Made by a program: the position numbers and the translations under genes. A model generated the notes under the pieces. The model was not told the origin of the DNA, ran no database searches, and saw only the letters and a program-made list of their open reading frames with translations. 64,000 bases of DNA, taken from Flavobacteriales bacterium UBA5040 (GTDB lineage Bacteria; Bacteroidota; Bacteroidia; Flavobacteriales; Weeksellaceae). How positions within the stretch are numbered: position 1 is the stretch's first letter; every line of letters starts with the position of its first letter. This document shows, in pieces, positions 27,856 to 37,333 of this stretch. The stretch covers positions 1-64,000 of the forward strand of contig DIBY01000022.1 of assembly GCA_002415135.1 (NCBI GenBank), in the 5' to 3' direction.

Positions 27856-29238
27856 ATGAAAAATCTCCTTTTAGCTTTACTGATTATATTAAGTTCAACA
27901 ATTTTAATTCAGAGTCAAACCAAAGATCCGCGTTATCAACCAAAAGAATACGTAGAAATTACGCATCCCGAATGGAGTAAAAATGCGACGATCTACGAAG
28001 TGAATGTTCGGCAATATACACCCGAAGGAACTTTTAAAGCGTTCGAAAATCATCTGCCCCGTTTGAAAAAAATGGGTGTTGATATTATTTGGCTCATGCC
28101 GATTCATCCAATTGGAGAGAAAAATAGAAAAGGAACACTGGGAAGTTATTATTCCGTTAAAGATTTCTACGGCATCAATCCAGAATTTGGAACGATGAAA
28201 GACTTTCAGCATTTGGTTAATAAGATCCATTCGATGGGAATGTACGTGATTATCGATTGGGTTGGTAATCATTCTGCTTGGGACAATCCTTTGGCGACAC
28301 AACATCCAGATTGGTACAGTAAAACCCGCGAGGGAAATTTTCAGCCAACGCCGTGGTATGACTGGGATGATGTAATTGATTTCGATTACGACAGTCCTGA
28401 TCTTAGAAAATACATGACTGATGCATTAAAATATTGGGTAAAGGAAACCAATATTGATGGTTATCGTGCTGATGTGGCTGGTTTTATACCAACTGATTTT
28501 TGGGAAAATGCCCGAAAAGAATTGGATGAAATAAAACCTGTTTTTATGTTGGCAGAATGGGAAAGTCGTGATCTATACAAAAAATCTTTTGACATGACTT
28601 ATTCCTGGAGTTTGTGGAATGAACTTCGGCAAGCAGTCAATCATCAAAAATTAGCACCGTTGGTAGAATATCTTTCACACGATGTCAACACCGTTCCGAG
28701 AAATGCGTATCGAATGACGTTTACCGATAATCATGATAAAAATTCTTGGGAAGGAAATCCTTATTTAAATTTTGGGCCCGGTTTAAAAACTGCTATAGTC
28801 ATGACCGGCGTGGTCAATGGAATGATGCTTTGCTACAGCGGTCAGGAAGCAGGTTTAAATCGGAGTTTAAAATTCTTTGAGAAAGATCCGATTGAATGGA
28901 AACACGACGAAAATGAAGCGCTGTTCACTAAACTTTTTCATTTAAAACATGACAATCAAGCGTTATGGAATGGAAAATATGGCGGAGAAATGATTCGCGT
29001 TGTGAATGATCATCAGAATCACGTGATCTCTTTTTACCGTGAAAAAAATAATGATGCTGTTCTTCCTATTTTAAATTTTTCAGATAAAACAGTTGAGGTG
29101 AATCTCGATACAAAATATTATAAGGGAACTTATAAGGAATTGTTCACGGATAAGATTTATCAGATTTCAGATAAGACTTCTTTAAAATTAGCGCCTTGGT
29201 CTTACTTGGTTTTGGTTAAGGCTTCTGGTTCTAAATAA
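27856..29238 (+). CDS. Exported GH13 alpha-amylase-family glycosidase
   Basis: A 460-residue enzyme with a signal peptide (about residues 1-21). The (beta/alpha)8 barrel carries the four conserved GH13 regions: IIDWVGNHS near 132, GYRADVAG with nucleophile Asp206, MLAEWE with acid/base Glu234, and FTDNHD with Asp294. A small C-terminal beta domain follows from about residue 375. It should hydrolyse alpha-glucans or maltodextrins in the periplasm; bond and chain-length preference are not readable. No SusC/SusD or other starch genes are adjacent, so this is not a classical polysaccharide utilisation locus. Confidence 0.9.
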   Translation: MKNLLLALLIILSSTILIQSQTKDPRYQPKEYVEITHPEWSKNATIYEVNVRQYTPEGTFKAFENHLPRLKKMGVDIIWLMPIHPIGEKNRKGTLGSYYSVKDFYGINPEFGTMKDFQHLVNKIHSMGMYVIIDWVGNHSAWDNPLATQHPDWYSKTREGNFQPTPWYDWDDVIDFDYDSPDLRKYMTDALKYWVKETNIDGYRADVAGFIPTDFWENARKELDEIKPVFMLAEWESRDLYKKSFDMTYSWSLWNELRQAVNHQKLAPLVEYLSHDVNTVPRNAYRMTFTDNHDKNSWEGNPYLNFGPGLKTAIVMTGVVNGMMLCYSGQEAGLNRSLKFFEKDPIEWKHDENEALFTKLFHLKHDNQALWNGKYGGEMIRVVNDHQNHVISFYREKNNDAVLPILNFSDKTVEVNLDTKYYKGTYKELFTDKIYQISDKTSLKLAPWSYLVLVKASGSK

Positions 29239-29341
29239 TTTTAATCAGTCTTTAAATAAGATTTTATCTGGAATTAAAATTGAAAGGCTTACTATTTTAT
29301 TTTTTTGAAAATACGAACAGCAGAACGAACTGAAATCACAC

Positions 29342-29983
29342 ATGAACAAAATTTACATTTTTAGTGGTTTGGGAGTTGATCAAAGAGTTTTTGATAATAT
29401 TGACTTTGGAAATTTGGATGTTGAATTTATCGACTGGATTGAACCGCTGAAAAATGAATCTTTAGATAGTTATGCTAAACGAATTGCACAAAATTTAACG
29501 GTCCCAAATCCAACTTTAATAGGATTATCTTTTGGCGGAATGGTCGCCGTGGAAATTTCAAAAATTCTCCAAACGAAAAAGATTGTTTTAATAGCTTCAG
29601 CAAAAACGAAAAGTGAATTACCCGAAATTTATCAACTCGCTGGAAAACTCAAAATTAATAAACTGATTCCAAATCAACTTTTAACAAAGCAAAACTTCAT
29701 CACAAATTGGTTTTTTGGTTTGGAAACAAAATCTGATAAACAACTTCTAAAAAGAATTCTGAAAGACACCAATCCCAATTTTTTGAGTTGGGCAATTAAT
29801 GAAATTTTAAATTGGAAGAATGAAGAGGAGCCAAGTCATTGCTTTCATATTCATGGAAATAAAGATCGAATCATTCCTGTTGAAAACGTTAAAGCCGATT
29901 TTGTAATTGAAAATGGTGGTCATTTTATGACCGTAAATAAAGCTGAAGAAATCGAACGGATTATCAAGCAAATTTGTGAATAA
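29342..29983 (+). CDS. Small alpha/beta-hydrolase
   Basis: A 213-residue cytoplasmic alpha/beta-hydrolase. The nucleophile elbow is GLSFGG near residue 62, the acid is probably the Asp in HGNKDRIIP near 172, and the base is the His in ENGGHFMT near 192. The fold is minimal with a short lid (residues about 95-150). The substrate is unknown. It is separated by 103 bases from the GH13 gene and is convergent with the Kef-type antiporter gene. Confidence 0.8.
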   Translation: MNKIYIFSGLGVDQRVFDNIDFGNLDVEFIDWIEPLKNESLDSYAKRIAQNLTVPNPTLIGLSFGGMVAVEISKILQTKKIVLIASAKTKSELPEIYQLAGKLKINKLIPNQLLTKQNFITNWFFGLETKSDKQLLKRILKDTNPNFLSWAINEILNWKNEEEPSHCFHIHGNKDRIIPVENVKADFVIENGGHFMTVNKAEEIERIIKQICE

Positions 29984-30010
29984 ATAGATTTAAAAAACTC
30001 CACTTCCAAT

Positions 30011-31852
30011 CTAATTCTGATATTCCTCATACTCATTCCACTGTGATTCATCGAAAGAGTGGCTGTCTTCTGCTAAAAGTTCTGCCTCACGATCCAGATA
30101 TTCGGTCATGGTAAAGGTCACTTTATCACTTAACTGTTCTTTGGCTAATTTCCGCGTCATTGCTTTATCGATGACTATAAATCTTTGACCTAATCTTCGC
30201 GCAGCATAGGCACGCATTCCTGTTGCTTTCAAAATATCAACTGCCATATTTACTGCAGTTCCGAGCGTTTCTCTATAAATATTTTCAACTCCGTTATTAA
30301 TGAAGTCATAAGCATCCAAACGGTTTTTTGCCCTTACAAATATTTTCATTTGTGGGAAATGTTCGCGGGCATACTCCAGCACAAATTTATTTTTTTCCGC
30401 ACTGTCTAAACATAGAATTAATAGATCTGCATTTTCAGCACCCGCGGATCTGAGAATTCCCGGTTTAGAAGCGTCACCAAAGTATACTTTAAATCCTTTT
30501 GAGCGGAGTAAATTAATTCGTTCCGGATCATTATCCAAAATGGTAGCACTAATTCCATTCACACGCAAAAGTCGCCCGACCGTACTTCCAAAGTGGCCGA
30601 AACCAACGATAATAATTCTCTGCTGTTTGATCGGTCCATCAATTACGGGATCTTCATTTTTAATTTTATGAAGTCGAGGCTCAATCAGTTTTTCATTAAG
30701 CAGTAAGAGAATCGGCGTAATACACATCGTAATCGCCGTAATCGCCATTAGTTGAGCATTGAGTTTTGGATCAAATAGATATAATTTAGTGGAATAATTA
30801 ATTAAAACGAAAGCAAATTCTCCAATTTGTGAAAGTCCAAATGCAACTAAAAAGTTTTGGTATAATTTAAGTTTGAAGAATTTAAGAACTCCAACAATCA
30901 CTACAAATTTTACGATTAGAACGACAATCGTTGTGGTGAAAATAAACATGGGATCACCCATGATCACCGTAAAGTTTATCGTTGAACCTACGCTCACAAA
31001 AAACACTGCCAAAAGCAATCCTTTGAAAGGATCAATCTGACTTTCCAGTTCATGACGGAACTCACTTGTCGCCAACATTACGCCTGCGATAAATGCTCCC
31101 AAAGCGGGACTCAATCCTACGGCATGCATTAGTTCTGATACGCCGATTACTAAAAATAGGGAAGATGCAGTTAGCAATTCATTCATTCCAGAGCGCGAAA
31201 CGTAGCGTAAGAAGGGAACAAAAACATATCGTCCTAAGATGATTAAAGCCAGAACGCCTAAGATAATCGAGAACGGTTGCAACCAGTCTGGCAAGTATTG
31301 TAAAAGTAATAAATTCTCGTCTTTATCAGATTTTTTAGCAATCAATGGTAAGACCGCCAAAATGGGAATTACCGCAATATCCTGAAAGAGTAGAATCGAG
31401 AAAGAGGCTTCACCAACATCGGTTCTGAAAATATTTTTCTCTTTTAAAGTTTGTAAAACAATTGCGGTGGAAGACATACCGAAACACAATGCTGCTACCA
31501 AGGCTTGATCAGTTCGCCAATCTGCCAAGTAAAAAATGAAAAATAACAACGTAACCGTTATGGCCATTTGGCCCAACCCCATTCCTATAATTTTCTTTCG
31601 AATCTTCCAGAATTTTTTTGGTTCTATTTCGAGTCCAACTAAGAAAAGCAGCATGATTACTCCAAACTCAGTGGCTTGCATGATATCGTTGGCATCGCTT
31701 CCGGTTAATTTTAAACCAAAAGGTCCAATGATAATTCCACCTAAGATAAAACCGATCACAGAACTTAAGCCCAGTTTTCGAACGAGCGGAACCATAATAA
31801 TAGCGGCGCCTAAAAATATTAAAGCAGTCTGTGCTGTTGAACTTTCATTCAT
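30011..31852 (-). CDS. KefB/KefC-type cation:proton antiporter (CPA2) with TrkA-N domain
   Basis: A 613-residue inner-membrane antiporter. About 12 hydrophobic segments cover residues 5-380 (CPA2 exchanger domain, for example GFILGGIIIGPFGL and ALGAFIAGVMLATSE). A cytoplasmic Rossmann-type TrkA-N domain (RIIIVGFGHFGSTVGRLL) occupies about 405-530. A charged C-terminal tail follows. It resembles glutathione-gated K+ efflux systems KefB/KefC. Its start overlaps by one base the stop of the upstream quinone-reductase-like gene, matching the KefF/KefG-KefC/KefB arrangement. Glutathione gating itself cannot be judged. Confidence 0.85.
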   Translation of the reverse strand: MNESSTAQTALIFLGAAIIMVPLVRKLGLSSVIGFILGGIIIGPFGLKLTGSDANDIMQATEFGVIMLLFLVGLEIEPKKFWKIRKKIIGMGLGQMAITVTLLFFIFYLADWRTDQALVAALCFGMSSTAIVLQTLKEKNIFRTDVGEASFSILLFQDIAVIPILAVLPLIAKKSDKDENLLLLQYLPDWLQPFSIILGVLALIILGRYVFVPFLRYVSRSGMNELLTASSLFLVIGVSELMHAVGLSPALGAFIAGVMLATSEFRHELESQIDPFKGLLLAVFFVSVGSTINFTVIMGDPMFIFTTTIVVLIVKFVVIVGVLKFFKLKLYQNFLVAFGLSQIGEFAFVLINYSTKLYLFDPKLNAQLMAITAITMCITPILLLLNEKLIEPRLHKIKNEDPVIDGPIKQQRIIIVGFGHFGSTVGRLLRVNGISATILDNDPERINLLRSKGFKVYFGDASKPGILRSAGAENADLLILCLDSAEKNKFVLEYAREHFPQMKIFVRAKNRLDAYDFINNGVENIYRETLGTAVNMAVDILKATGMRAYAARRLGQRFIVIDKAMTRKLAKEQLSDKVTFTMTEYLDREAELLAEDSHSFDESQWNEYEEYQN

Positions 31853-32376
31853 TAGTTTTCTAAAGTTTTTATAATTTTTTGGGTGATATTTTGTAATTCT
31901 ACCTCTTCCAGATCATCGGCGTGGTAAATAGGAATGATTTCTTTAACCTCAATTCCGGTGACTTCTAAACATAAAGTCAATGGCTTCATTAATTCTTCGA
32001 TCGTCGTTTTATACAATCCGTTGGGCTGATAATTTTCTTCCGTCGCGCCAATGGTCACAATGATGATCGCATCTTTATTCATTAAAGGATGACTGTTCTC
32101 ATCTTCAGCTTTCCAGCTCATATCGAAAACTTCATCGATCCAAAGTCTTAAAAGTGGCGGCAGACCAAACCAGATTAAAGGAAAGTGGAAAACCAGTCGC
32201 TCATATTCTCTAATTCTTTTTCTTTCTTTAAAGGTTGCAATGTGAAAATCTGGATATTCTTCATACAAGTCTTTAAAAGTCAATTGCTCAGAAGTTTCAT
32301 ACGCTTTGATCAATTCAATATTCGTTGTAGAATATTCAAAGTAGGGATGAGCAAAGATTGCGAGCGTTTTTTTCAC
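31852..32376 (-). CDS. KefF/KefG-like NAD(P)H oxidoreductase
   Basis: A 174-residue flavodoxin-fold protein (Flavodoxin_2 family) with landmarks LAIFAHPYFEYSTTN at the N-terminus and the FMN/quinone-site block FHFPLIWFGLPPLLRLWIDEVF near 78-98. It is translationally coupled (TAATG-type overlap) to the downstream Kef-type antiporter. This supports a role as ancillary subunit that activates potassium efflux, as KefF and KefG do. Enzymatic activity as a quinone reductase is also possible. Confidence 0.85.
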   Translation of the reverse strand: MKKTLAIFAHPYFEYSTTNIELIKAYETSEQLTFKDLYEEYPDFHIATFKERKRIREYERLVFHFPLIWFGLPPLLRLWIDEVFDMSWKAEDENSHPLMNKDAIIIVTIGATEENYQPNGLYKTTIEELMKPLTLCLEVTGIEVKEIIPIYHADDLEEVELQNITQKIIKTLEN

Positions 32377-32457
32377 GAAATTCGAATTTTTATAAAAATA
32401 GTGAAAAAATCAAAAAATTTACTATTTATTGCAAAAAAACTTTATTATTTTTGAAAA

Positions 32458-33609
32458 ATGAACGTAATTCCTGTGATTTCAAAAGAATCAATCTCCGAGT
32501 TTCTAAACTTTCCCAAACGCCTTTTTAAAGAAGATGACCAATATATTCGGCCGCTGGATCAGGATATTGAAAACGTTTTTGATGCAAATAAAAACAAGTT
32601 TTTCAAAGCAGGATCGTGTGAGCGCTTTTTATTTAAAAACGAGGCTGATGAAACGGTAGGTAAAATTGCGGTTTTCGTTAATAAAAAATACAAGCAGGAT
32701 CAGCCAACTGGCGGACTTGGTTTTTTTGACTGTATTAATGATCAGGAGACGGCCAACTTTATTTTTGACTTTGCAAAAGACTGGTTGCAAAAAAAAGGAA
32801 TGGAAGCGATGGACGGGCCCATTAATTTTGGTGAACGCGATAAATTTTGGGGACTTTTAATTGAAGGTTTTTCAGAGCCACTTTATGCTATGAATTACAA
32901 CGCGCCTTACTATCAAACGCTTTTTGAGAATTATGGTTTTCAGATTTATTTTAATCAATTATGTTTTGGCCGGAAAATTCATGATCCAGTTGCCGAGAAT
33001 TTCTTAGATATGCATGAGCGGATTTCCCGAAATAAAAATATTAGCGCGAAACCACTTCAGCTTAAATCATTAGAAAAGTTCGCCAAAGATTTTACTCAGG
33101 TTTATAATCAGGCTTGGGCAAGTCATGGCGAAGGAAAACAAATGTCGGAAATGCAGACTCTGAAATTATTTAATACGCTGAAACCAGTGATCAATGAACA
33201 TATTTCCTGGTTTGTTTATGAGAACGAAAAACCGATCGCAATGTGGATGAATATTCCAGATTTGAATCAATGGATTAAATTCTTTAATGGAAAATTTGGA
33301 CTGATTCAGAAAATTTTATTTTTAATCATCAAGAAATTTAGAAAGAACAAAAAGATGGTAGGTTTAGTTTTTGGCATCATACCCGAATGGCAAAGAAAAG
33401 GAATTGATGGTTTTATGATCTGGGAAGGCACCAAGCATTTTCGTGAAACCACTGATTTTGTAGATTATGAAATGCAGTGGATTGGAGATTTCAATCCAAA
33501 AATGATTAAAATTGCGGAGAGTTTAGAAACAAAAGTCACCAGAAAACTGGCGACTTATCGGTATCTTTTTGACCAAACGAAAGAGTTTAAGAGACAAAAA
33601 ATGCTTTAA
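32458..33609 (+). CDS. YghO-like / GNAT-fold protein of unknown function
   Basis: A 383-residue cytoplasmic protein that resembles the uncharacterised YghO family (GNAT-like). An N-terminal segment (about 1-30, FLNFPKRLFKEDDQYIRPL) is followed by a GNAT-like half with VGKIAVFVN and GGLGFFDCINDQETANFIF. The middle carries the family block DGPINFGERDKFWGLL. The second half includes GIIPEWQRKGIDGFMIWEG, similar to an acetyl-CoA-binding RxxGxG/A loop. The substrate is unknown. It stands alone, convergent with recJ (6 bases between stops). Confidence 0.65.
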   Translation: MNVIPVISKESISEFLNFPKRLFKEDDQYIRPLDQDIENVFDANKNKFFKAGSCERFLFKNEADETVGKIAVFVNKKYKQDQPTGGLGFFDCINDQETANFIFDFAKDWLQKKGMEAMDGPINFGERDKFWGLLIEGFSEPLYAMNYNAPYYQTLFENYGFQIYFNQLCFGRKIHDPVAENFLDMHERISRNKNISAKPLQLKSLEKFAKDFTQVYNQAWASHGEGKQMSEMQTLKLFNTLKPVINEHISWFVYENEKPIAMWMNIPDLNQWIKFFNGKFGLIQKILFLIIKKFRKNKKMVGLVFGIIPEWQRKGIDGFMIWEGTKHFRETTDFVDYEMQWIGDFNPKMIKIAESLETKVTRKLATYRYLFDQTKEFKRQKML

Positions 33610-33615
33610 ATGAAA

Positions 33616-35325
33616 TCAATTAAACTTTACATCTCTAATATTCAGGAAGTAGGTTACATTTCCTTTCCAGTGATTTTCGTCAGCAGTAAAAGCGATGTCA
33701 AATGTTTTTTGCCTGAAATCGTCAGCGTATTTTCCTAATTTGAAACCAACACACTCAATACTTCTACCGGTAGAATCCTGTTTAATGTAAAATTTCAGAT
33801 GACTATTTTCTTTACCCATCGTTTTTACGTAACCCGCGACTTTCTGATTTTTTAGAACCAAAATAGGCTTCATATTTTGCGGACCAAATGGAGCGAGTTT
33901 TCGGTGAAAGTTGAAGAAGTCTTTGTTGAGTTCATCAATGTGAACATCAGAATCAATTTCAAGACTTGGCTCAATTTGGTGTTCTTTAATCTGTTCAGCA
34001 ACTACTTTTTCAAATTTTTCTTTAAAAGCTTCAAACTTAGCTTTTTCCATTGATAGGCCAGCTGCAGCAGGATGTCCACCAAATTTTAAGAAATAATCAG
34101 AACATGTTTCTAAAGCGTGATGAACATCAAAATCTGAAACAGATCGGGCTGAAGCTACGATCTCGCCATCATTGCCGTCAGCGAAGACTACTGTAGGTTT
34201 GTAAAAGCTTTCTGTTAAGCGGGAGGCAACAATTCCGATCACGCCTTTGTTCCAGCCAGGACCATAAACAACGGTGCTGAAATTTTTAATTTGTCCGCTG
34301 GTTTCTACCTGTAAAAGTGCTTCGGTAGTGCTGCTCATATCCATTTCTCGTCGTGAATCATTTAAGTTCACGATATCATTTACAATTTGAGTGGCATGTT
34401 TTAAATTATCAGAAACCATCAATTCGACAGCTGCTTTTCCATGTGAAATGCGTCCAGCGGCATTGATCTTCGGCGCAATTTCAAAAACGATATTTGAGAT
34501 TTCGAAAGTCGCCAATTTATCTTCAGGGATTAACATTCGCAGTCCCAGATTTCTCGATTTTCGTAATATTTTTAATCCTTGCTTTGCCAGAACTCTGTTC
34601 TCGCCAGACATTGAAACAATATCTGCTGCAATAGAAATTGCAAGTAAATCCGTTAGTTCAAAAAGTTCAGCTTCCGGAATTTTATAAATGGTATTCAGTC
34701 CTTGACAGAGTTTAAAACCTACGCCACAACCCGAAAGTTCTTTAAATGGATAGCGACAGTCTTTTCTTTTAGGATCCAAAACTGCTACTGCATCAGGGAT
34801 TTCTTCTCCTGGTAAATGGTGATCGCAAATAATAAAATCTACGCCTATTTCTTTCGCGTAATCTATTTTGTCTAAAGCTTTAATACCGCAATCAAGTGCG
34901 ATGATTAAAGAAAACCCATTTTCCTTAGCGTAGTTAATTCCGGCTTTAGAAATTCCGTAGCCTTCAATATTTCGGTCTGGAATATAATAATCGAGGTATT
35001 TTTTTTCTACAATTTTACTGAGGTATAAGTACATCAAAGCAACCGCAGTGGTTCCGTCAACATCGTAATCACCGTAAATCATAATTTTTTGTCCATTCTC
35101 AATCGCTGTTGCAATACGATCTACCGCAATTTGCATATCCTTCATTAAAAAAGGATTGTGAATATCGTTGAGGTTGGGTTTAAAGAATTCTCTGGCTTTC
35201 TGATAATCATCAATACCACGAAGAACAAGAATTTTGGATTCAAAGGTTCCAAAACCAAGGGAGGAGCTTATTCCGTCCACAATATCTTCATCGGGTTCGG
35301 GTTTGTAAATCCATTTTTGACTCAT
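33616..35325 (-). CDS. recJ: Single-stranded-DNA 5'-3' exonuclease RecJ
   Basis: A 569-residue DHH-family nuclease for recombination and mismatch/base-excision repair. Metal-binding motifs are in place: GDYDVDGTTA at residues 85-94, ALDCG near 144, and the DHH triplet at 168-170 (ICDHHLPG). The DHHA1 region follows with FGGHPAAAGLS near 412, and a C-terminal OB-like domain with NVTYFLNIRDVKF at the end. The length is typical of Bacteroidota RecJ. Confidence 0.95.
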   Translation of the reverse strand: MSQKWIYKPEPDEDIVDGISSSLGFGTFESKILVLRGIDDYQKAREFFKPNLNDIHNPFLMKDMQIAVDRIATAIENGQKIMIYGDYDVDGTTAVALMYLYLSKIVEKKYLDYYIPDRNIEGYGISKAGINYAKENGFSLIIALDCGIKALDKIDYAKEIGVDFIICDHHLPGEEIPDAVAVLDPKRKDCRYPFKELSGCGVGFKLCQGLNTIYKIPEAELFELTDLLAISIAADIVSMSGENRVLAKQGLKILRKSRNLGLRMLIPEDKLATFEISNIVFEIAPKINAAGRISHGKAAVELMVSDNLKHATQIVNDIVNLNDSRREMDMSSTTEALLQVETSGQIKNFSTVVYGPGWNKGVIGIVASRLTESFYKPTVVFADGNDGEIVASARSVSDFDVHHALETCSDYFLKFGGHPAAAGLSMEKAKFEAFKEKFEKVVAEQIKEHQIEPSLEIDSDVHIDELNKDFFNFHRKLAPFGPQNMKPILVLKNQKVAGYVKTMGKENSHLKFYIKQDSTGRSIECVGFKLGKYADDFRQKTFDIAFTADENHWKGNVTYFLNIRDVKFN

Positions 35326-35634
35326 AATAGGACAAAAATAGGTAAAAATTGTGGATTTTTTTTAATGATATTTGGTTGGTAGGTGCTTTTGAGAGAACAT
35401 TAATGAAATGACTTTTTGTTTTTGTTTTATTCAATCTTAATTCATTTTCATTATCTTTTTAATATTAAAATGAGAAATATTTTCATTTTTATTAATTGTG
35501 GATAAATTTTTGATATTGATTTTCAGCGCCTTACATGGTAAAAGTAATATTTTATCGATTTTACAAATCTAAAGTGAATTAGGCGTCGTAATTAAAAGAA
35601 CAGTCATTAATCATTAATTCTAAAAATTTTTATT
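35326..35634. other. AT-rich intergenic region upstream of the ferritin-like pair
   Basis: Divergent region between recJ and the ferritin-like genes. I do not find an exact TAnnTTTG box; the nearest are GATAAATTTTTG near 35500 and TATTTTATCG near 35550. No gene, RNA or clear operator is visible. Confidence 0.4.
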
Positions 35635-36342
35635 ATGGAAAAAACAATCAACGTATCAAACAGAGGAGCAACTTTAGATACAAGCAGACGGAATTTCTTA
35701 AAGTTAGGTGGAGTCGGACTCATTGTAGCAGGTCTTACTGTTGCAGGATGTAGAGAAGATAACTACGACTTCCCTATGAACGATGTCTTTGATCTGGGAA
35801 CTGGAGATGTGGGAATTTTAAATTATGCTTATGCTTTGGAGCAGTTAGAAGCAGATTTTTATACTAAAGTCGTCAACAATTTCTACGGCGGAATCTCTAT
35901 GGAGGAGAAGCAGTTATTTACCGACATTTACCATCATGAAGTAATTCACCGTGATTTCTTTAAAGCTGCCTTAACTGGTGTTACGCCAAAAGTTTTACCA
36001 AAATTAGAATTCAAATATGACGGCGTAGATTTCAATAATCGAAATTCTATCCTTGCTACGGCAAAAGCTTTAGAAGATACTGGTGTAGCTGCTTATAATG
36101 GAGCCGGAAAATACATCACTAACCTAGACTATCTGGTTATTGCAGGAAAAATTGTTTCGGTAGAAGCAAGACATGCCTCTGCGATTCGCGATATTATCAG
36201 TCCTGGTTCAGGAGCTTTTTCAGGAGATGATGTTGTTGATGCCAATGGTTTAGATGTAGCAAAAGAACCAAAAGAGATCATCCAGGCTGCTGGTGGATTT
36301 ATCAAAACAGCATTTACCTGGAAAGAACAAGGTATCGGTTAA
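35635..36342 (+). CDS. Exported ferritin-like protein with Tat-type lipoprotein signal
   Basis: A 235-residue ferritin-like four-helix protein (ferritin_2 / desiccation-related type). The N-terminus has a twin-arginine motif (SRRNFLK, residues 17-23), a hydrophobic stretch, and a possible lipobox at Cys39 (TVAGC). It is therefore probably exported folded, and perhaps lipid-anchored. Candidate metal ligands lie on the helices: YALEQLEADFY near 65, HHEVIHRDFF near 100, ALEDTGVAAY near 145 and VEARHASAIR near 180. A paralogue follows 41 bases downstream. Folded export through Tat suggests the metal site is loaded in the cytoplasm. The function is unknown; iron storage is unproven. Confidence 0.78.
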   Translation: MEKTINVSNRGATLDTSRRNFLKLGGVGLIVAGLTVAGCREDNYDFPMNDVFDLGTGDVGILNYAYALEQLEADFYTKVVNNFYGGISMEEKQLFTDIYHHEVIHRDFFKAALTGVTPKVLPKLEFKYDGVDFNNRNSILATAKALEDTGVAAYNGAGKYITNLDYLVIAGKIVSVEARHASAIRDIISPGSGAFSGDDVVDANGLDVAKEPKEIIQAAGGFIKTAFTWKEQGIG

Positions 36343-36383
36343 TCAGTCCTATTTTAATTCCTTAATTTTTAAAAAGAAACATT

Positions 36384-37196
36384 ATGAACTTACTTAATAT
36401 ATTAGATAAATTATCAGACGATCAATTTTTCACCAAAATGACCTCTCGCTCAGAAGGAATTTCTGATTTAGCCAACTTCGGTAAAAAAGCTGCGCTTGCA
36501 AGTATTCCTTTAGGATTAGGATCTTTTATGGCAACGTCTGCAAAAGCTGAAACGACTTCTTCTAAAGCTAGTTTTGCACCTGCCTCAGCATTAACAGATG
36601 CTTTGCAGTTAGCGCTAATTTTGGAATATTTAGAAGATGAATATTATAGAACTGGTTTGGCAGTTTCAGGTTTGATTCCGGGAGCAGACAGAGTGGTTTT
36701 TCAACAAATCAGTAAACATGAAACGGCACACGTAGGATTTCTGAAAGCGGCCTTAACTTCTTTAGGAACAACACCAGGAACTAAACCTACCTTCGATTTT
36801 ACAGCTGGTGGAAACTTTCAACCTTTTACGGATTATCAACAGTTTATGATTTTAGCACAAGCTTTTGAAGATACAGGAGTAAGAGCATACAAAGGTCAGG
36901 CTGGAAATGTTGCTTCGAACAAAGGTGTTTTGCAAGCAGCGTTACAAATTCATTCAGTGGAAGCTAGACATGCGTCACAAGTACGTAGAATGCGTGCTAA
37001 CAAAGGTTGGATTGAACTGAAAGAAGGTGGAAATATGCCAGCAGCAACCAATGCTGTTTATGCAGGCGAAGAAAATATTACCCAAGCAGGATTTAATACT
37101 TCAACTTTATTTGGAGCACCAGCGGGATCGGCGTCCTTTGATGAGGTTTTATCAGGAGATGATGCTGCGGCCATTGCAGGTTTATTTATTGCTTAG
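36384..37196 (+). CDS. Second ferritin-like protein, paired with the first
   Basis: A 270-residue paralogue of the upstream gene. The same helix blocks recur: LEYLEDEYYRTGL near 77, KHETAHVGFLKAAL near 112, AFEDTGVRAYKG near 157 and VEARHASQVRRMR near 195. It lacks a twin-arginine pair. Instead a hydrophobic stretch at about residues 34-52 (ALASIPLGLGSFMATSAKA) ends in AKA, like a late signal peptide preceded by a long polar region. It may depend on its partner for export. It is in the same operon (41-base gap, shared terminator). A C-terminal extension of about 45 residues is not present in the first copy. Confidence 0.75.
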   Translation: MNLLNILDKLSDDQFFTKMTSRSEGISDLANFGKKAALASIPLGLGSFMATSAKAETTSSKASFAPASALTDALQLALILEYLEDEYYRTGLAVSGLIPGADRVVFQQISKHETAHVGFLKAALTSLGTTPGTKPTFDFTAGGNFQPFTDYQQFMILAQAFEDTGVRAYKGQAGNVASNKGVLQAALQIHSVEARHASQVRRMRANKGWIELKEGGNMPAATNAVYAGEENITQAGFNTSTLFGAPAGSASFDEVLSGDDAAAIAGLFIA

Positions 37197-37228
37197 TTAG
37201 AAACTAACGTTTTCGAATAAATTATTTT

Positions 37229-37263
37229 AAGAAGACTTTGAAAAATTCAAAGTCTTCTTTTTT
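37229..37263 (+). terminator. Terminator of the ferritin-like operon
   Basis: Stem GAAGACTTTGAA / TTCAAAGTCTTC with a 3-base loop, followed by six T. Confidence 0.9.
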
Positions 37264-37265
37264 AT

Positions 37266-37293
37266 AAAAAAACCGCTCAATAAATTGAGCGGT
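37266..37293 (-). terminator. Terminator of the ABC-F gene
   Basis: Stem ACCGCTCAAT / ATTGAGCGGT with a 2-base core; on the minus strand it is followed by a T-run. It lies 41 bases after the ABC-F stop. Confidence 0.85.
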
Positions 37294-37333
37294 ATATCTA
37301 TATATAGGAGTATATTATTTTAGAAATAATTCC

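Noticed and set aside
27856..29238. Polysaccharide utilisation locus around the GH13 gene
   Set aside because: No SusC/SusD pair, other glycosidase or regulator is adjacent; the upstream gene is aroQ.
29342..32376. Defence or toxin-antitoxin island
   Set aside because: The small hydrolase and the Kef-type pair are ordinary housekeeping genes; no toxin, antitoxin or nuclease pair is visible here or elsewhere in the window.
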